64,000 nt of DNA from Paramacrobiotus metropolitanus (taxonomy: Eukaryota > Tardigrada > Eutardigrada > Parachela > Macrobiotidae): the NCBI RefSeq assembly GCF_019649055.1, contig NW_026570222.1:2914001-2978000 (forward strand), given 5' to 3'. A program made the translations under genes and the position numbers. This document shows positions 10,972 to 23,004 of this stretch, piece by piece. Every line of letters starts with the position of its first letter. Position 1 is the stretch's first letter. The notes beneath the pieces are model-generated. The model was not told the origin of the DNA. It worked only from the letters and a program-made list of their open reading frames with translations, and did no database searches.

Positions 10972-11446
10972 ATGCGTCCAACTGCGTCCAACCAGCATTT
11001 ACTGCCAGCTCGTAGGAGGTAGTATTTAGAGTCAGGTGTGTGTTATAAATATGCGCCCAACTGCGCCCAACCAACAGTTACTGCCAGCTCGTAAGAGGTA
11101 GCAGTTAGAGTCAGGTGTGTGTTATAAGTATGCGCCCAACTGCGCCCAACCAACACTTACTGCCAGCTCGTAGGAGGTAGCACTTAGAGTCAGGTGTGTG
11201 TTATAAATATGCGCCCAACTGCGCCCAACCAACAGTTACTGCCAGCTCGTAGGAGGTAGCAGTTAGAGTCAGGTGTGTGTTATAAGTATGCGCCCAACTG
11301 CGCCCAACCAACAGTTACTGCCAGCCGTAGGAGGTAGCATTTAGAGTCAGGTGTGTGTTATAAGTATGCGCCCAACTGCGCCCAACCAACACTTACTGCC
11401 AGCTCGTAGGAGGTGGGATTTAGAGTCAGGTGTATGTTATAAATAT
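10972..11446. repeat. Tandem array of six 79-bp units
   Basis: Units begin with ATGCG at 10972, 11051, 11130, 11209, 11288 and 11366, i.e. 79 bases apart apart from one unit shortened by a base. Each holds the doublet GCGCCCAACT-GCGCCCAACC, a pentamer-flanked core (ACTGCCAGCTCGTAGGAGGTAGC) and GAGTCAGGTGTGTGTTATAA. Units are over 90% alike by eye. There is no spacer-repeat pattern, so this is not a CRISPR array, and no ORF is conserved across units. Confidence 0.95.
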
Positions 11447-11483
11447 GCTCAGTTAGTTTATGTATGTTATAAACTAACTGAGC
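11447..11483. repeat. Perfect 15-bp hairpin at the end of the array
   Basis: GCTCAGTTAGTTTAT at 11447-11461 is exactly complementary in reverse to ATAAACTAACTGAGC at 11469-11483, with a 7-base loop. It replaces the rest of a seventh array unit after TATAAATATGC. Confidence 0.9.
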
Positions 11484-11758
11484 TGCGTCTCTATCAGAGT
11501 CCTACGCACAACCATACTTCCAACTTCATTAACCATTCTTCTTCAATAACCAACATTCAATCAATTATACAAACACCAGGTGGCGCTTCTAACTCTTAAA
11601 CCGCCTGCCACTTGGCCGCCTCCCCCGAGGTGGCCGCCCGTTAGGTGTTCACTTTCCAGTCTTCCGAAATTTTTTAGTTACTTGTTGTAGTAATTACTGG
11701 TGGCCTATTTGTCAGGGCTCGCCACTTAGAATTTGCATCACCGATCTCCGCTAGCACT

Positions 11759-13111
11759 ATGGACGACACAGTGGAACTGGATGATGATATAGTTGAGACT
11801 GGTTCGTTCGCGAACAGCGATAGCGTGGAGCCCGAATTCATGGACGCGGACTTTTCTGAATCAGGCGGTATGGAAGATAGCGATGCAGCCCTATCGGAAC
11901 AGGAGGAAAATCCTGCTTCTCTCCTCAGCAGAGAGGAACTTAAAGAATCCGCCAGACAACTGGAGAGAAAAGTGCGTAGAAGCGGCGTCATTTATTTGAG
12001 TACGATTCCCCCTGGGATGAATGTGGCTAAACTCCGTGAAATCCTGAGTCAGTATGGAGACATTGGACGCATATACCTTGAAGTTGATTCGAAAGGTAGG
12101 CTTTTTTCCATCCAATACTCCACTGCTCAGATTGTGACAGTTAACTTCCTGTGAAACGTTCCCACGCTTTATGTCTGTGATTTTCAGGTACTTCCCAAAA
12201 AAAGAAGAGAAAGCTTCCCGAGAAGTATGGGCAGAAGTACGTCGAGGGTTGGGTAGAGTTTAGCAGCAAACGCATCGCCAGAACAATTGCGGAATCTTTG
12301 AATAATCAGCCTGTTGGTGGAAAGCGACGCGCACCGTACTATGAATCTCTCTGGAATATGAAATATTTGCACAGGTTTGTCGTGCTAAAATTTAAGCGGC
12401 TTCAATTTCCTGCTTTGCAACTTCGCCAGCTTGTAAACATGAAATGTAGAGATCTAAGAAACTGATGCACGGTGCATCATCCAACAATTTCAAATGTTTC
12501 AGAGGGTTTTTAAGTCACGAAATCATGTTCGGCACTTGTTTGAGTGGATTATGGTTTATGGGATAAGTAATAATAGAATAATAACTTTGAAATTCAACTA
12601 TATATTTATTCATTTTGCTCATGTTGAAAGTGGGTTAGTGAGTTAGCAGTCATTGTACGACTGCGATCGAAATTCACTACGTGAAATATAATTTGAATGG
12701 ACTTACGCACTTTTCGCTGAGTGTGGATACTGCAGTTGGGAGATGTTTACTGTTTCTTGTGACTGACTATCTGTGAAATTTCGCAGATTTAAATGGAATC
12801 ATTTGACCGAGCGTTTAGCCCACGAGAGAGTAGTACGGAAACATCGACTCCGCCAGGAAATGGCTCAAGCGAAACGCCAGACCAATTTCTATGCCAAAAA
12901 TATCGAACAGAGTAAAATGTTGCAGAGACTGAAAGCCCAGAAAGCCAAGGAAGGACAAGAGTTTGCCCCTTTAAAAACCTTTACAATACCCCAAGTATTG
13001 ACGGATCAAGAGATCCGCGATCGGAATCGAAAATCCAAGTCAAAGCCGTCGAAAACCCAGCCATCTGGCCTAGATAATGTGATCTTACAAAAGCTATTTC
13101 CGGCAAAGTAA
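11759..13111 (+). CDS. ABT1: Activator of basal transcription 1 / ESF2 family RRM protein
   Basis: Nucleolar RNA-binding protein; the yeast orthologue Esf2 acts in early 18S rRNA processing with the U3 snoRNP. Three exons: 11759-12095, 12188-12374, 12787-13111 (TAA), 282 residues, normal for the family. The acidic N-terminus is followed by an RRM: GVIYLSTIPPGMNVAKLREI (RNP2-like), GDIGRIYLE, then KYVEGWVEFSSKRIARTIAE (RNP1-like) and the diagnostic SLWNMKYLHRFKWNHLTER joining exons 2 and 3. The C-terminal half is a basic helix rich in Arg, Lys and Gln. Phases at both introns agree (G|GT and AG|A). A possible AATAAA is at 13287-13292. The upstream spacer 11484-11758 shows nothing beyond presumed promoter sequence. 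Confidence 0.94.
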
Positions 13112-13459
13112 CGCTTTCTTTGCTCAGTTCTGGCAGTTTACTCTAGTGTTTATCATTTGTTATCCCGTATGATTTACTGAGAAAATGCAGGAACGATTTA
13201 TTCCACGTCAGATACTGAATTTTTTCTAGTGTTACGATATTTTTGGTAAAAAATGTCACAAACAAAAAAAACAACCAACTGGTTCGAATAAATGAAAAAA
13301 CAAGAAACCGTACATCACTATGCAGTACACAAAAGTGCTGTTTTAAATTTAATAATACTCAACAGCGTAATTTATTCGATCAGTTAGGTGGCTAATAAAG
13401 GGTACAGTTGAAGAGGAAAAATAACCACGAATTAACTAAAACGCACAAAAGCACCATGA
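13112..13459. other. Convergent 3' flanks of ABT1 and the PHF20-like gene
   Basis: ABT1 (plus) and the PHF20-like gene (minus) end here. AATAAA for ABT1 is at 13287-13292, and the minus-strand AATAAA for the neighbour is at 13371-13376, so their 3' untranslated regions may nearly meet. Nothing else is seen. Confidence 0.55.
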
Positions 13460-16400
13460 TTACATGATCTCCATAGATTCTGGGGTTTTTGGTGTGGGCA
13501 AGGATGTCGAAGACACTCCCTCGACGTCTGTGGGGCTGGATTCGGTTTTCAATTTTTTCTTATTAGGTCTAGGTTTTTTTGGTGCATTTGGATCTTTCGG
13601 TTTTCTGCTCTTGCCGCTTGCTGATTTTCCTTTCTGTTTGGCCGGCGACGAAGCCAAGGACGGATACGGCGGGATAGGCAGGGGTCCAGGCATCTGTCGA
13701 TGTTGCGGTACACGCTCTTGCGTTTCAATGTCAATAACATACGCCAAGCGCTCCATGTTGCGCAGATCACCTTGCTGCCTAATCAGCTTCTGTTTGTACT
13801 CTTCCGCTTCTTTCTCCGCTAGATGGGGGGTATTGGCAAAATTTGTACCATAACGAGCGTCGCACTCTTTTTCCAATTCTGAAACGTTTACGAAAAATAA
13901 AGTAATGGAAATACATCAGTAAAATTCATTATAGCTGAATCAGATCGATTTGCTTTGATAACTGATATACGAACTCTTTATAAACGAACAAACTATGCAC
14001 TTGGGCTCCAGTGCCAAATTGGGTATGAGTGGAATAAATACATTCACGAACCTACGGATAAAAACAAAATACAATAACATCAACGATAACTGTACAGACC
14101 TAAAATGGAACTCGCGATTTTTTCCATCAATTTTCCCGTCGCCTCCCCTCGACTTAGCACTCCCTTAATCAATGTGCCAAATTCACCGAACTGGCTGCAA
14201 AGTGCCAGTACTTCCGGATCCAGTTCCGGTGCTAACACCATTAGATCATCCATGGCACTGCCATCAGAGGAGGCCCCAACACTCGGCAATCCCTCACCAT
14301 CCGACACACCATCGGATCGTTCAGGGCGGTCCGGTCGATCCTCCATGAATGCTCGTGCGGAGAACGATGAGGGAGACTGTGATGCGTCACCAGGCATATG
14401 CAGTCCATTCCGTCCATCAGGAACGGACAAGCGTCTCCCATCTTCGCCCGATCTCAAAACTCGAGGAGGAATGGCAGGAATTTCCGGACTGCGCGATGCG
14501 CGCAAATCCGGAGAATGTAAGAACAGGGGCGAAGCAGGTCCGTTCAACTGCATTAACGTATTATCCTTGTCGTCAATATCTGCTTCGAGGTCTTCAGCAG
14601 TAAGCGCATTCTGCGAGTCTAAAGCCAAACAATCGTGCAAACGGACAATCAAATGAAAACCATCGTGTAACCTGCTTTACTGGGAAAGTCTATTTTGGCA
14701 CATTTTCCGACTTACCAGAATCATTCTCCAAGCTGTTCTGCGTTGTATTCACCGATGTCATGATTTATACCCCCTCGTCTAACGCTAGTCCCATCGTCGA
14801 TGCATTCATGCACCCCATTGATTTTCACCATGGGAAATAATTCCGGAATATTTTCCAAATTCATCTTGTCATCTTTTTCTATTTTGGTGTCGTCTGTATC
14901 GCTAATGTCCTGACCAAATTTATCCAAAATATCCTTGAAATTCATCCCTTTTACCAGATCTTCAGGAATATTCAACAACGAATTGTTGAGTTTAGAGAGT
15001 TCGGTCCGGTTCTTGCACAAGCCGTCGACTAAAATATCGGTTTTCACTTGTGCTTCTTCTACGGCAAAGATGGCCCTTTCAATTCTCTTCACAGCTTTCA
15101 GCTGCTCACTACAATGCACCGTGTCGGCTACCAACTTTCGATACAAATACCGATTAGAACTTTGTCCCGCTCCCGACGAATGCGCTCCACTCAGTGGGAT
15201 CATCGTCATCCGGTAACGGCGTGAAGATGGGCAATCGTCCCGATCGCAAGTACTGCAGATCGTGACAGACTTTTCGCTGGCTAAATCGAATCTTCTTCGG
15301 TGTCTGACAGAAATCGCATACGTAATGTTTCGGTACATCTTCCAAGCTTTCCATGTCGTAACACTGACCATGCTGCCATGTAGCACATAATTCACATTGC
15401 ACCATAAACCCATTCTCCAGCTCATAATTACAACGGCAGTGCACTAATTCATGATCCTGCTGGATATATTGCAAGACATCTTCGGAATCACTGCTTTCCT
15501 CTTTCTTTTTGCGACGGGTTTTGCGACCACTGTCATCGTTTTCCTCCGATGCATTTACACTAAACTCGTCCCATGAATCACGTCTCCGGCTTTTCCGTTC
15601 AACTGCATACGTGGAATTAGCAAAATATCCATCAAATACGGGTACATCTCCAGAAATATCCGATAAACCCAAATTCGATGCAAAAATCGGATCGTCCAAT
15701 GGGATCTCCGGGAGCGGTCCAGGAATGTTGATGGGATCAAAATCACTGAAAGCAGCATTACCTGAAGAATCCGCTCCGGTGCCTTCGGCTTTACGTTTCC
15801 TGGGCGGTGATTTGAGATTCAGCTGATCACCGGTCATGTTGTGGTAATGTTTCATATGATCTTTCAGAAGCTTCTGCTTTCGGAATGATTTATTGCAGTC
15901 TTCCACGGTGCACTTAAATTCATTATGATCCATCTGGATAACTAATTCCTTTGGTGCCACGGTCTTCTGTTTCGGTCGAGCAGATTTGGAGCAACCACCT
16001 TTTGGAGAAGTCGCATCGAAACCGGACATGGCACTCAGCATTTGATTTTCCAGATGCGCATCATTCAACATAGACTGCAGCACCGAAGTGTTAGGTGGAC
16101 CGCCTACTGCCTGTGTTAACGGGAAGTTCGGTTGGAACTGATCGAAATTCGGAATAGCCGGCGTTTTTGCGGTTGATGTAAACAATGAAGGCACCAGTGA
16201 GCTGGCACCAACCGGTAAAGACTGTTGAGTGTTCGTCCAACCAGATCGAGAACTCGCTACCACCGTATCATTTTCGAACACCGTATCCATACTAATTGGC
16301 CGAAATGCTCCGGATGGTTCAAGTGATTTCGATTCACCCGAAATATCCAGTCTCGGAGAGTGCTTTTTGGGAATCGGAAGAACGGGCTGCGCAGGCGCTA

Positions 16401-19400
16401 CTACAAAAATTTTATTAAGTAATAAATCCGAATTCAAATAACCGATAAGAGAAAGTGTGCCAGTAGCACGACGTGTTATCACTTATCAATAGTCGTGCGT
16501 AAACAATCGTAAGCATTAAAATAATTCATCTAGGCTGTTAACCAATTTGGTTTGCTATTTGTTTGTTTAAAGATTACCCTAATTTATAATAAAAACAAAA
16601 CAAAGCAACAAAAACAAAAAAAGGAATGTAAAGAAATCAACACCTAGGAAAATCCTATGGCCGCACACTCACCACTGATGGAAACATTAGCGCATGGTTC
16701 CGGTACCACAGCACCTGTATGATCGGTTTGTAAACCTTCTGTTTGCGCCACCATGCTCTCCAATCGCGTATTATCCACACCTTCTTCTTCGCTCTTCTTC
16801 TTTTTCTTCTTCTTCGCGCCCATTTCCACAACAGAATCCTTGAACTTTAGCGGTTTCTTAGGTTCCCGTTTGGGTTTCACATACTGCGATTCCACCATAT
16901 CGGCGGTTGTGGCTGCCTCAGCACCGACGACAAATCCAGCCGCTGGTGAAGAGTGAATAACTGGAACCGGATAAACGGACTGCGATGGCGAAAGCGGCAA
17001 CGATGGTTGCGATGGTGCAGACTGAGACAACGCAGCTGCACCGTTGTTGGCTGCCGGCGGAAAGTGGTGCGAACGAGATGGAAGCTCACTTGGCTGCTGA
17101 TAATATGTCGTCGTACAACTCTCGGAGTCAATGTCTCGTCGATGGTGAAGTAATGGTTCGTTAGCTGACACAGCGTTTAATTGCTATAAATAAACACCAG
17201 ACATAACTGAGAGCTGAGAGAATAAAAATGATAACGACTAACGAGGCCTCCAGTACTAGACTACAGCTGGCTTAAACACCCGCTACTATTACCAGCACAC
17301 ATTCCGTACTGCTGCATAATGAAGAATACTCTGCATAATGAAGAATTTTGTTCCGAATACCGGGAGAAAAGTTGCAGTGTTTGAACAAACTTCTCACGGA
17401 GTCATCAGCAGAGAAAATATCCTAGTTTTCGCCGTACTGAGAATTTGTCACAACGCTTAGGCATTTCAACCGGTTAACTTGTATGAAACAAATTTACTAA
17501 AATTTATGTCGTAGCTCGAATTAGTGCGAGCAGAATTATCTGAAAACCCAAAACGGTACTGCTAATAAACACTTCAACAAAGTTAAAATGTATGTATACA
17601 AATATTAATAAAATAAATAAATACCGTACCTTCAACTCCTCCTGAAACCGGTCACGAAGAACAGGTGACATACGCCGGAGTGCTTTGCTTGTCAGGAGCC
17701 GTTTAGAACCATCAAATGCCAGTACAACATACTCTGCAAGCAGAACTACAAGTGAGCGAAATCGGTAAAGCTACCACCAGTGAAGCGATGCACAGCGGCA
17801 TATAACAATACAAAGCGAGACGCTCCAAAGATTCCGAACGAGCTCCACACGCGTACATGAGGCATGCATATATTCGTATTGTAAGTACTTATTAAGCACC
17901 GATACAGCCACACAACACGCTCACTGCTACTTGATGCGGATTCTGTGCGCGGTAGGCACGCAAAAAAAGCCAACATGAGTAAGTCGTCGATTATCGTAAA
18001 TACTAGTTTTGAATCAGCAAAGTCACTAAAGTGTAAACCAAAACACTTCAACATTGCATACATGAGTCACTCTGCAACGGTTACCCAATGTTTCCACTTG
18101 CAAGTAAACAATAACGCTATTTACTCACAATTAGCAAAACCTTCTAATGCGCCCGAACAGGAATCTCAGTGTATGATAAGCTTAGCATTAAAAGCATACA
18201 GAGCATTTTCCCGAATGAGAACGCAAATTACACACTAATGACAGTGAAACAACTACCATCAATTCAGTTACGCATTTCTCACTCCCCACTTGAATGATGC
18301 ACACCTTACCATAAACTACACAAAGCATGCAGGGATCTGTATGTGACGCAAGCGGATTTTTATGTAGGCTTTAGTAAAACATTCGCACAGAATAGAAGTA
18401 CTAAGTTTGTATGGACTGGCAAATTACTCCGCATCACATTCTAACGGCACTAGTAGTACAACAGCATTAGATCGGAATGTGATTAACTGAAGTACAAATT
18501 CTTGGAACTTCATTATATTAACCAAAATCCGGATAAAAAGGCTAAATTTGCACCGAAGCAGTCTATCTTAAAATAAAACTTTTAAAACGATCCGACGAAG
18601 GCTACTAGTAACTGTAACAGTGCAACAACAAGCAGCCCACAACAAATTTAACGTTTTGACTTGTAGGAAATATGGAAGTATCTGTGCACATTTTTTCAAA
18701 TGTTAAACAAATTATCTGCAAAAGTTGTACGCCTTCACCGTTGTACCCAGAAAGAGTTATACTTCTCGCTTACCAGTCAATAAATATAGACTTACTGTCT
18801 GATTCTTGTTCCGACGGACCTTCAATTATCACACTAGGCTTATTCTCCTGGCCCTTCCATCGTGCGACGACAATGTCACCAATTTTGTACCGGTCCTGAT
18901 GCTCGGTGAACTTCTCATCAGTAACTTGTCGGATCCGTTTGCCGTAAATGGGAATCCATTCATCATAGCGCGCATTCCATCCTTCGAAATGGACATACAC
19001 CTGCCCGACGTCTTTCCGAACGGAGACGATTCTTGCCTTGTACCTGCGAAGAAATAAGAGTACTTACTACAACATCATAAAGGTATCTCAATAACATATA
19101 AAAACAAGGCGGAAACGACCTCCTCAAGTAGCTTTTACCACGTACAATAAAGGACATGCTGTACGGTGTTTGTTATAACTTAATAGTATCCGAAAGTTGA
19201 AACCACCGTTTACACAAAATGTAAGCCCTCGTGTGTCTAATGTAAGTAAAACGTACCATAAATATAATAAAACAGAATAAGAATAAATAAAATAAGTAAA
19301 ATTAAAATAAGTAAACGTACCATGTATTTGTACTGTCACTCGCTTCCACCCGTTCCCCTTCTTCAAAAAGAATTCCAGCTGGCAATTTGTTTCTTAGCCC

Positions 19401-20635
19401 ATAACCTGCTCCTAGATCAGGAGGAGGCGGTATGGCTTTCGCCGGTGTTTTCGCGGAATATTTTTTCTTTTTCTTTTCACCATCCGCAACTGGAATGCTC
19501 TCCTGTGAACCACTGGTCTCGCCTTCTCCAGCTCGCTCCACAGTGTCGCTTTTCTGCTCTTTTTTCTTTCTTGCCTTCTTAGCCGTCGCAGTTTCATCTT
19601 GCGGAGCCGTGACAGCCCCCGCCGTATCGAGATCCTGCAGCAAAACCGATTTGCTCTTCCGCCGTGTGCTAGGAGGCCGAGATCGTGCGGGTGTCGTCGC
19701 AGGAGGCTGCACCGTAACCACCACTGGCTCTGCCACAGGAAGGGGCCCTGGCGTTGCTCCGGCGGCGGATTTTTTGGGACGACCCACAGGACGCGGCGTT
19801 TTCGGAGCAACAATTACGGAGGTCGGCGTCCCAGGATTCGGTGGTCGAATCGCTATACCGTCCTGTTGAGGGGCAGCGAAATACGGTCGAAACGCATCCG
19901 CACTCTGCGGATTGAGAGCGCGCGGCCGCACAATCTGTGGCGTAGCCCATCCTTCTGCGCCTTCCAAGGGGTGCTCCATCGAGTACTGCGCCTGTGATTC
20001 GTAAGATGGAGCAGAAGCGTACGCTGTGGGAGCGTTCCATGCGCTCAGTGGATCGCTACTCGGTCGCATAATCTGCTGCGATATCATGGGCGCACCCGCA
20101 CGGAAATGTGTGGTGGGCGCGAAAGCTCGGTTTGTCGGGGCAAAGCTGCGCGCGGGCCACGCCGAATTGGGCGCATAATACAGGGGCGCATTGGGCATCG
20201 CCAGGGAGGTGACTTGGGGCAGTTGTCCGGATTCTGGACTGCCCGGGTTCCACGCACGTGGATAGGATAAATGCGATGCAGGGGGCAATATGCCCGACGG
20301 AGAGGATGAAGCGGGTCGCGCCAAACTACTGGCCATGGAGTAGGGGCTGTGGGACCTATTTGGCTGGCAAAAGACTGCGGCAGAGAATAATGGGCGACGG
20401 ATGATGGTATGGGTGAACCGATCGAGGGGAAGGGACGCGGTAGAGAGCCCGAAGGATTGGGGCTGGGAATCTGCTCGCGAGAACCCGCATTGGGTGACAA
20501 CCACTGCGGCCAGTCCTTGGCAGCACTCTCAGGCTGCGATCGGGCATCCGCTCGCTGAGCGTCGGGATTGGACGGTAAGGGAAGTGTTCCAAACGGATCA
20601 GCTGGATAATCGGGATTTGTCTTTGTCGGGTTCAT
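13460..20635 (-). CDS. PHF20/MBD-R2-like chromatin reader (NSL complex type)
   Basis: Likely histone-methyl reader of the NSL (MOF) complex. Exons on the minus strand: 20419-20635, 19321-20374, 18796-19043, 17630-17733, 16673-17183, about 14753-16400, 14100-14618 and 13460-13878 (TAA). In order: a Pro/Ser-rich N-terminus; an AT-hook (RPVGRPKKSAAG) in exon 2; a Tudor domain across exons 2-4 (VEASDSTNTWYKARIVSV, VYVHFEGWNARYDEWIP, YVVLAFDGSKRL); a Lys-rich run; a C2H2 finger (FKCTVEDCNKSFRKQK...HMKHYH) and a PHD finger (CRCNYELENGFMVQCELCATWQHGQC...CDFC) in exon 6; and a helical tail ending in HMG-like Lys/Pro-rich sequence. All junctions agree in phase except one: inside 15160-15260 the reading frame changes by +1 with no obvious intron. 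The 44-nt intron between the first two exons is unusually short. Upstream Met choice is by phase and composition. Confidence 0.85.
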
Positions 20636-21914
20636 TCTGCGTCTAATGAGACATTCATCGCAACTCCGTCCATGAGGAGAGTGCTACGACTTTATCTTGT
20701 TGGTCACCTACAGAAGACAACCATACTGATACGGTTTCCTTCTACCGCGAATGCCAGATGTCTCAGTGTTCCCATTAAGTAAGTAATTAAACGTAGCTTG
20801 AGAACCGATTCTGACACTTGAAAATGAAGTATGACGTCTTCACCTAATCGTCAACAGCACCCGTACTTACCATGACTTCCAACTAACAATCAGATGGCTG
20901 ATTCCGCATCGGCTGAGATCATGGTATCAACCATAAACTAATAATAATTTTATCATGCTTCGCATCAGGGGAAACAAAATAAGAACCTCGTGCAATTTTT
21001 GCGCGATCAGTACTGTAGTAATATTATAATTTATTATAAAGATATGAATATGAAATAGCGTTTCGAGCTGATTTTTTCTCCCTTTCCGAATCTCCCTTCT
21101 TAACAGAATCCGTCCTTTAGTACTTTCAGAGTAAGTAGTTATAATATTATTATTTTGTCATAATACTCTTTGAAATTTTTACCCTGATATGGGGAAAACA
21201 AGTGAAGTAAGTTAACAAAACAAAAAAATTTAATTTTACTGTTTTACGGTACTTGCTGCTTGCAGCTTGCTTCGTAGAGTAGCATAGTTATACGATACGA
21301 TGACATACCGTATTTACGTAACAATGACACGGTTGGAGGCCTAGGCCTGGTATAAAGCTAATGGTAAGTAATGGCGACTGTGGCAAGCCGTTATGGCCAT
21401 TTGATTTGCAAATGGTATTATCAACTTTTTCTTTGTAATTCTCTTACAACCTTCTCTTTCTTTCTTTGTAAATTGTAATTGTCATTTTCTTTGCAGTTCT
21501 CTTAAGTACTTTCTTAATCGAACTGGGAAAATGCAATTCTGTCTGTTGTTGTACGCTAAATTTTTAAGGCTAAACCACGGTGCAAAGGGTAGAAAGGGTG
21601 TAAACTGTAAAGGGTGTAAACCCTATACACCTTGTCTAAATTAACAATAAGCAGACAATTTATACAAAACATTCGTTTTTCTCTCCCGGGTGTTATTCTT
21701 AAGGGAGGATGGAAGGAAGGAAGGGGTTCACTTAAGGAAGAAAGATTAGCAGTTACTTAATAAGTCCTAAACAAACAAAATTAGAAAACGTGAACACTAT
21801 ACTGTTTCTGGAAAAGAACTGATATGTAACGGCATCGCTATGCATTAAAAAATGTGAAAGTTTTATCTTTTGAATGCTCTTTCATAATTTATTGGCTATT
21901 GTTGTATTGAACGT
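20636..21914. other. Intergenic, no gene recognised
   Basis: Presumed promoter side of the PHF20-like gene. About 21420-21520 has repeated pyrimidine-rich words (TTTCTTTGTAATTCTCTTA and relatives) and 21590-21625 has a small AAAGGGTGTAAAC direct repeat. No coding sequence seen. Confidence 0.4.
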
Positions 21915-22190
21915 CTACTCGTCAGAATTCTTTACATTTAACCGACCACATTTCACGGTCATAATTGTATCAGAATTACAAGTAATTCCGTATTTCTTTG
22001 CTCGGGCTCCGAAACTTCTTGCTTTTTTGTGCTTTTGCTTCTTGTAGTATGTATTTAATTTACTAATGATCGCTTGCGAAGGCCTTTCGCTATCTTGTTT
22101 AACTGAAATGGGATGAACGTGCAGTGCCGACCGTGCATAACAATTCGCAAACGTTCTCACTGTCGGTGCCACCGCCGTAAACGGTAGCAA
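21915..22190 (-). CDS. Small basic ORF, possible mitochondrial protein
   Basis: A single-exon frame of 91 residues starting MLPFTAVAPTVRTFANCYAR, with the look of a mitochondrial presequence (hydrophobic, Arg, no acids). The middle is very basic (YYKKQKHKKARSFGARAKKYG) and the end is NVKNSDE. The size and charge would suit a mitochondrial ribosomal protein, but I do not recognise a family, and an ORF of this size could occur by chance. Neighbouring genes give no clue. Confidence 0.33.
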   Translation of the reverse strand: MLPFTAVAPTVRTFANCYARSALHVHPISVKQDSERPSQAIISKLNTYYKKQKHKKARSFGARAKKYGITCNSDTIMTVKCGRLNVKNSDE

Positions 22191-23004
22191 CTTCCGGTCA
22201 GCATAGTTGCAGCTGCGGACCGTGTCCGCCTTTTCCTTGCTTATGAGTTAACTATACAGTATTAAATTACGAGGATAAATTATCAGTGTAAAGCCATAAT
22301 AAGGAGAATTACCCACTCGTTAGCAGTCGAAACAGTTGCTGTTGTTTATTTAATACAATTTTGTTTTATATATTTTAGTAATTAATACAGAGTTCTTACC
22401 AATCTGGCTATAGCTATTCTTCTATGCATACGCCGATACTCGTATAATTCACTTAAAGAAGTGCATAGATGACCTTTAGAATAGCATTAATATGCCGCTT
22501 GAATTTCGAAAATCGTCAGCCCTACTCAAGTCAAAAGCGTGAGCTGCCGTAACTTTTTTTGGTTTTGTGTTATGTATGCTTATGCTTACGCGGAGTGTAT
22601 AAGAGTAGGACTATTTGTTTTACACATTCACAAAATAATAAATTATGCGCGCGTAAATGTTAACGCGTCCACATTAATTTTCAACTGTCCCAGACATCGT
22701 GATGCAACATGCTGTACTAGTGCAAATACAGGCACAGGTACTGTACATGCTGTAGATTGCCTTTACTTAATTAATTTAGGAAGCTTCCGGGCTTCAGCCC
22801 ATCGATCTGACTGTGATCACAGTTTACATATGCATATATCTTGCTGCCGCAGTCAAACAGGCACAAATGTCGAAGTTGACCCATCCATAAATATTTACAA
22901 AAATAACTCGAAACATTAGAACATCAGACAACATCTATAACAAATCCGTCAAATCGCCGAACGGGAGCAATAGTAAAAGATTCTGTATAACGATAAAAAC
23001 TTTG
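22191..23004. other. Intergenic, smoothened copy 1 3' flank
   Basis: No gene or repeat recognised. The 3' untranslated region of the minus-strand smoothened copy 1 must lie at the right of this stretch, but no clear poly(A) signal was found. Confidence 0.35.

Noticed and set aside
10972-11446. CRISPR-like appearance of the repeat array
   Set aside because: Repeats are contiguous with no unique spacers, and the sequence is from an animal.
14105-14656. 183-codon plus-strand frame
   Set aside because: Shadow of the minus-strand PHF20-like exon 14100-14618, which has matched splice phases.
19432-19997. Long plus-strand frames opposite the PHF20-like exon 2
   Set aside because: Explained by the GC-rich, Pro/Ala-rich minus-strand coding exon.
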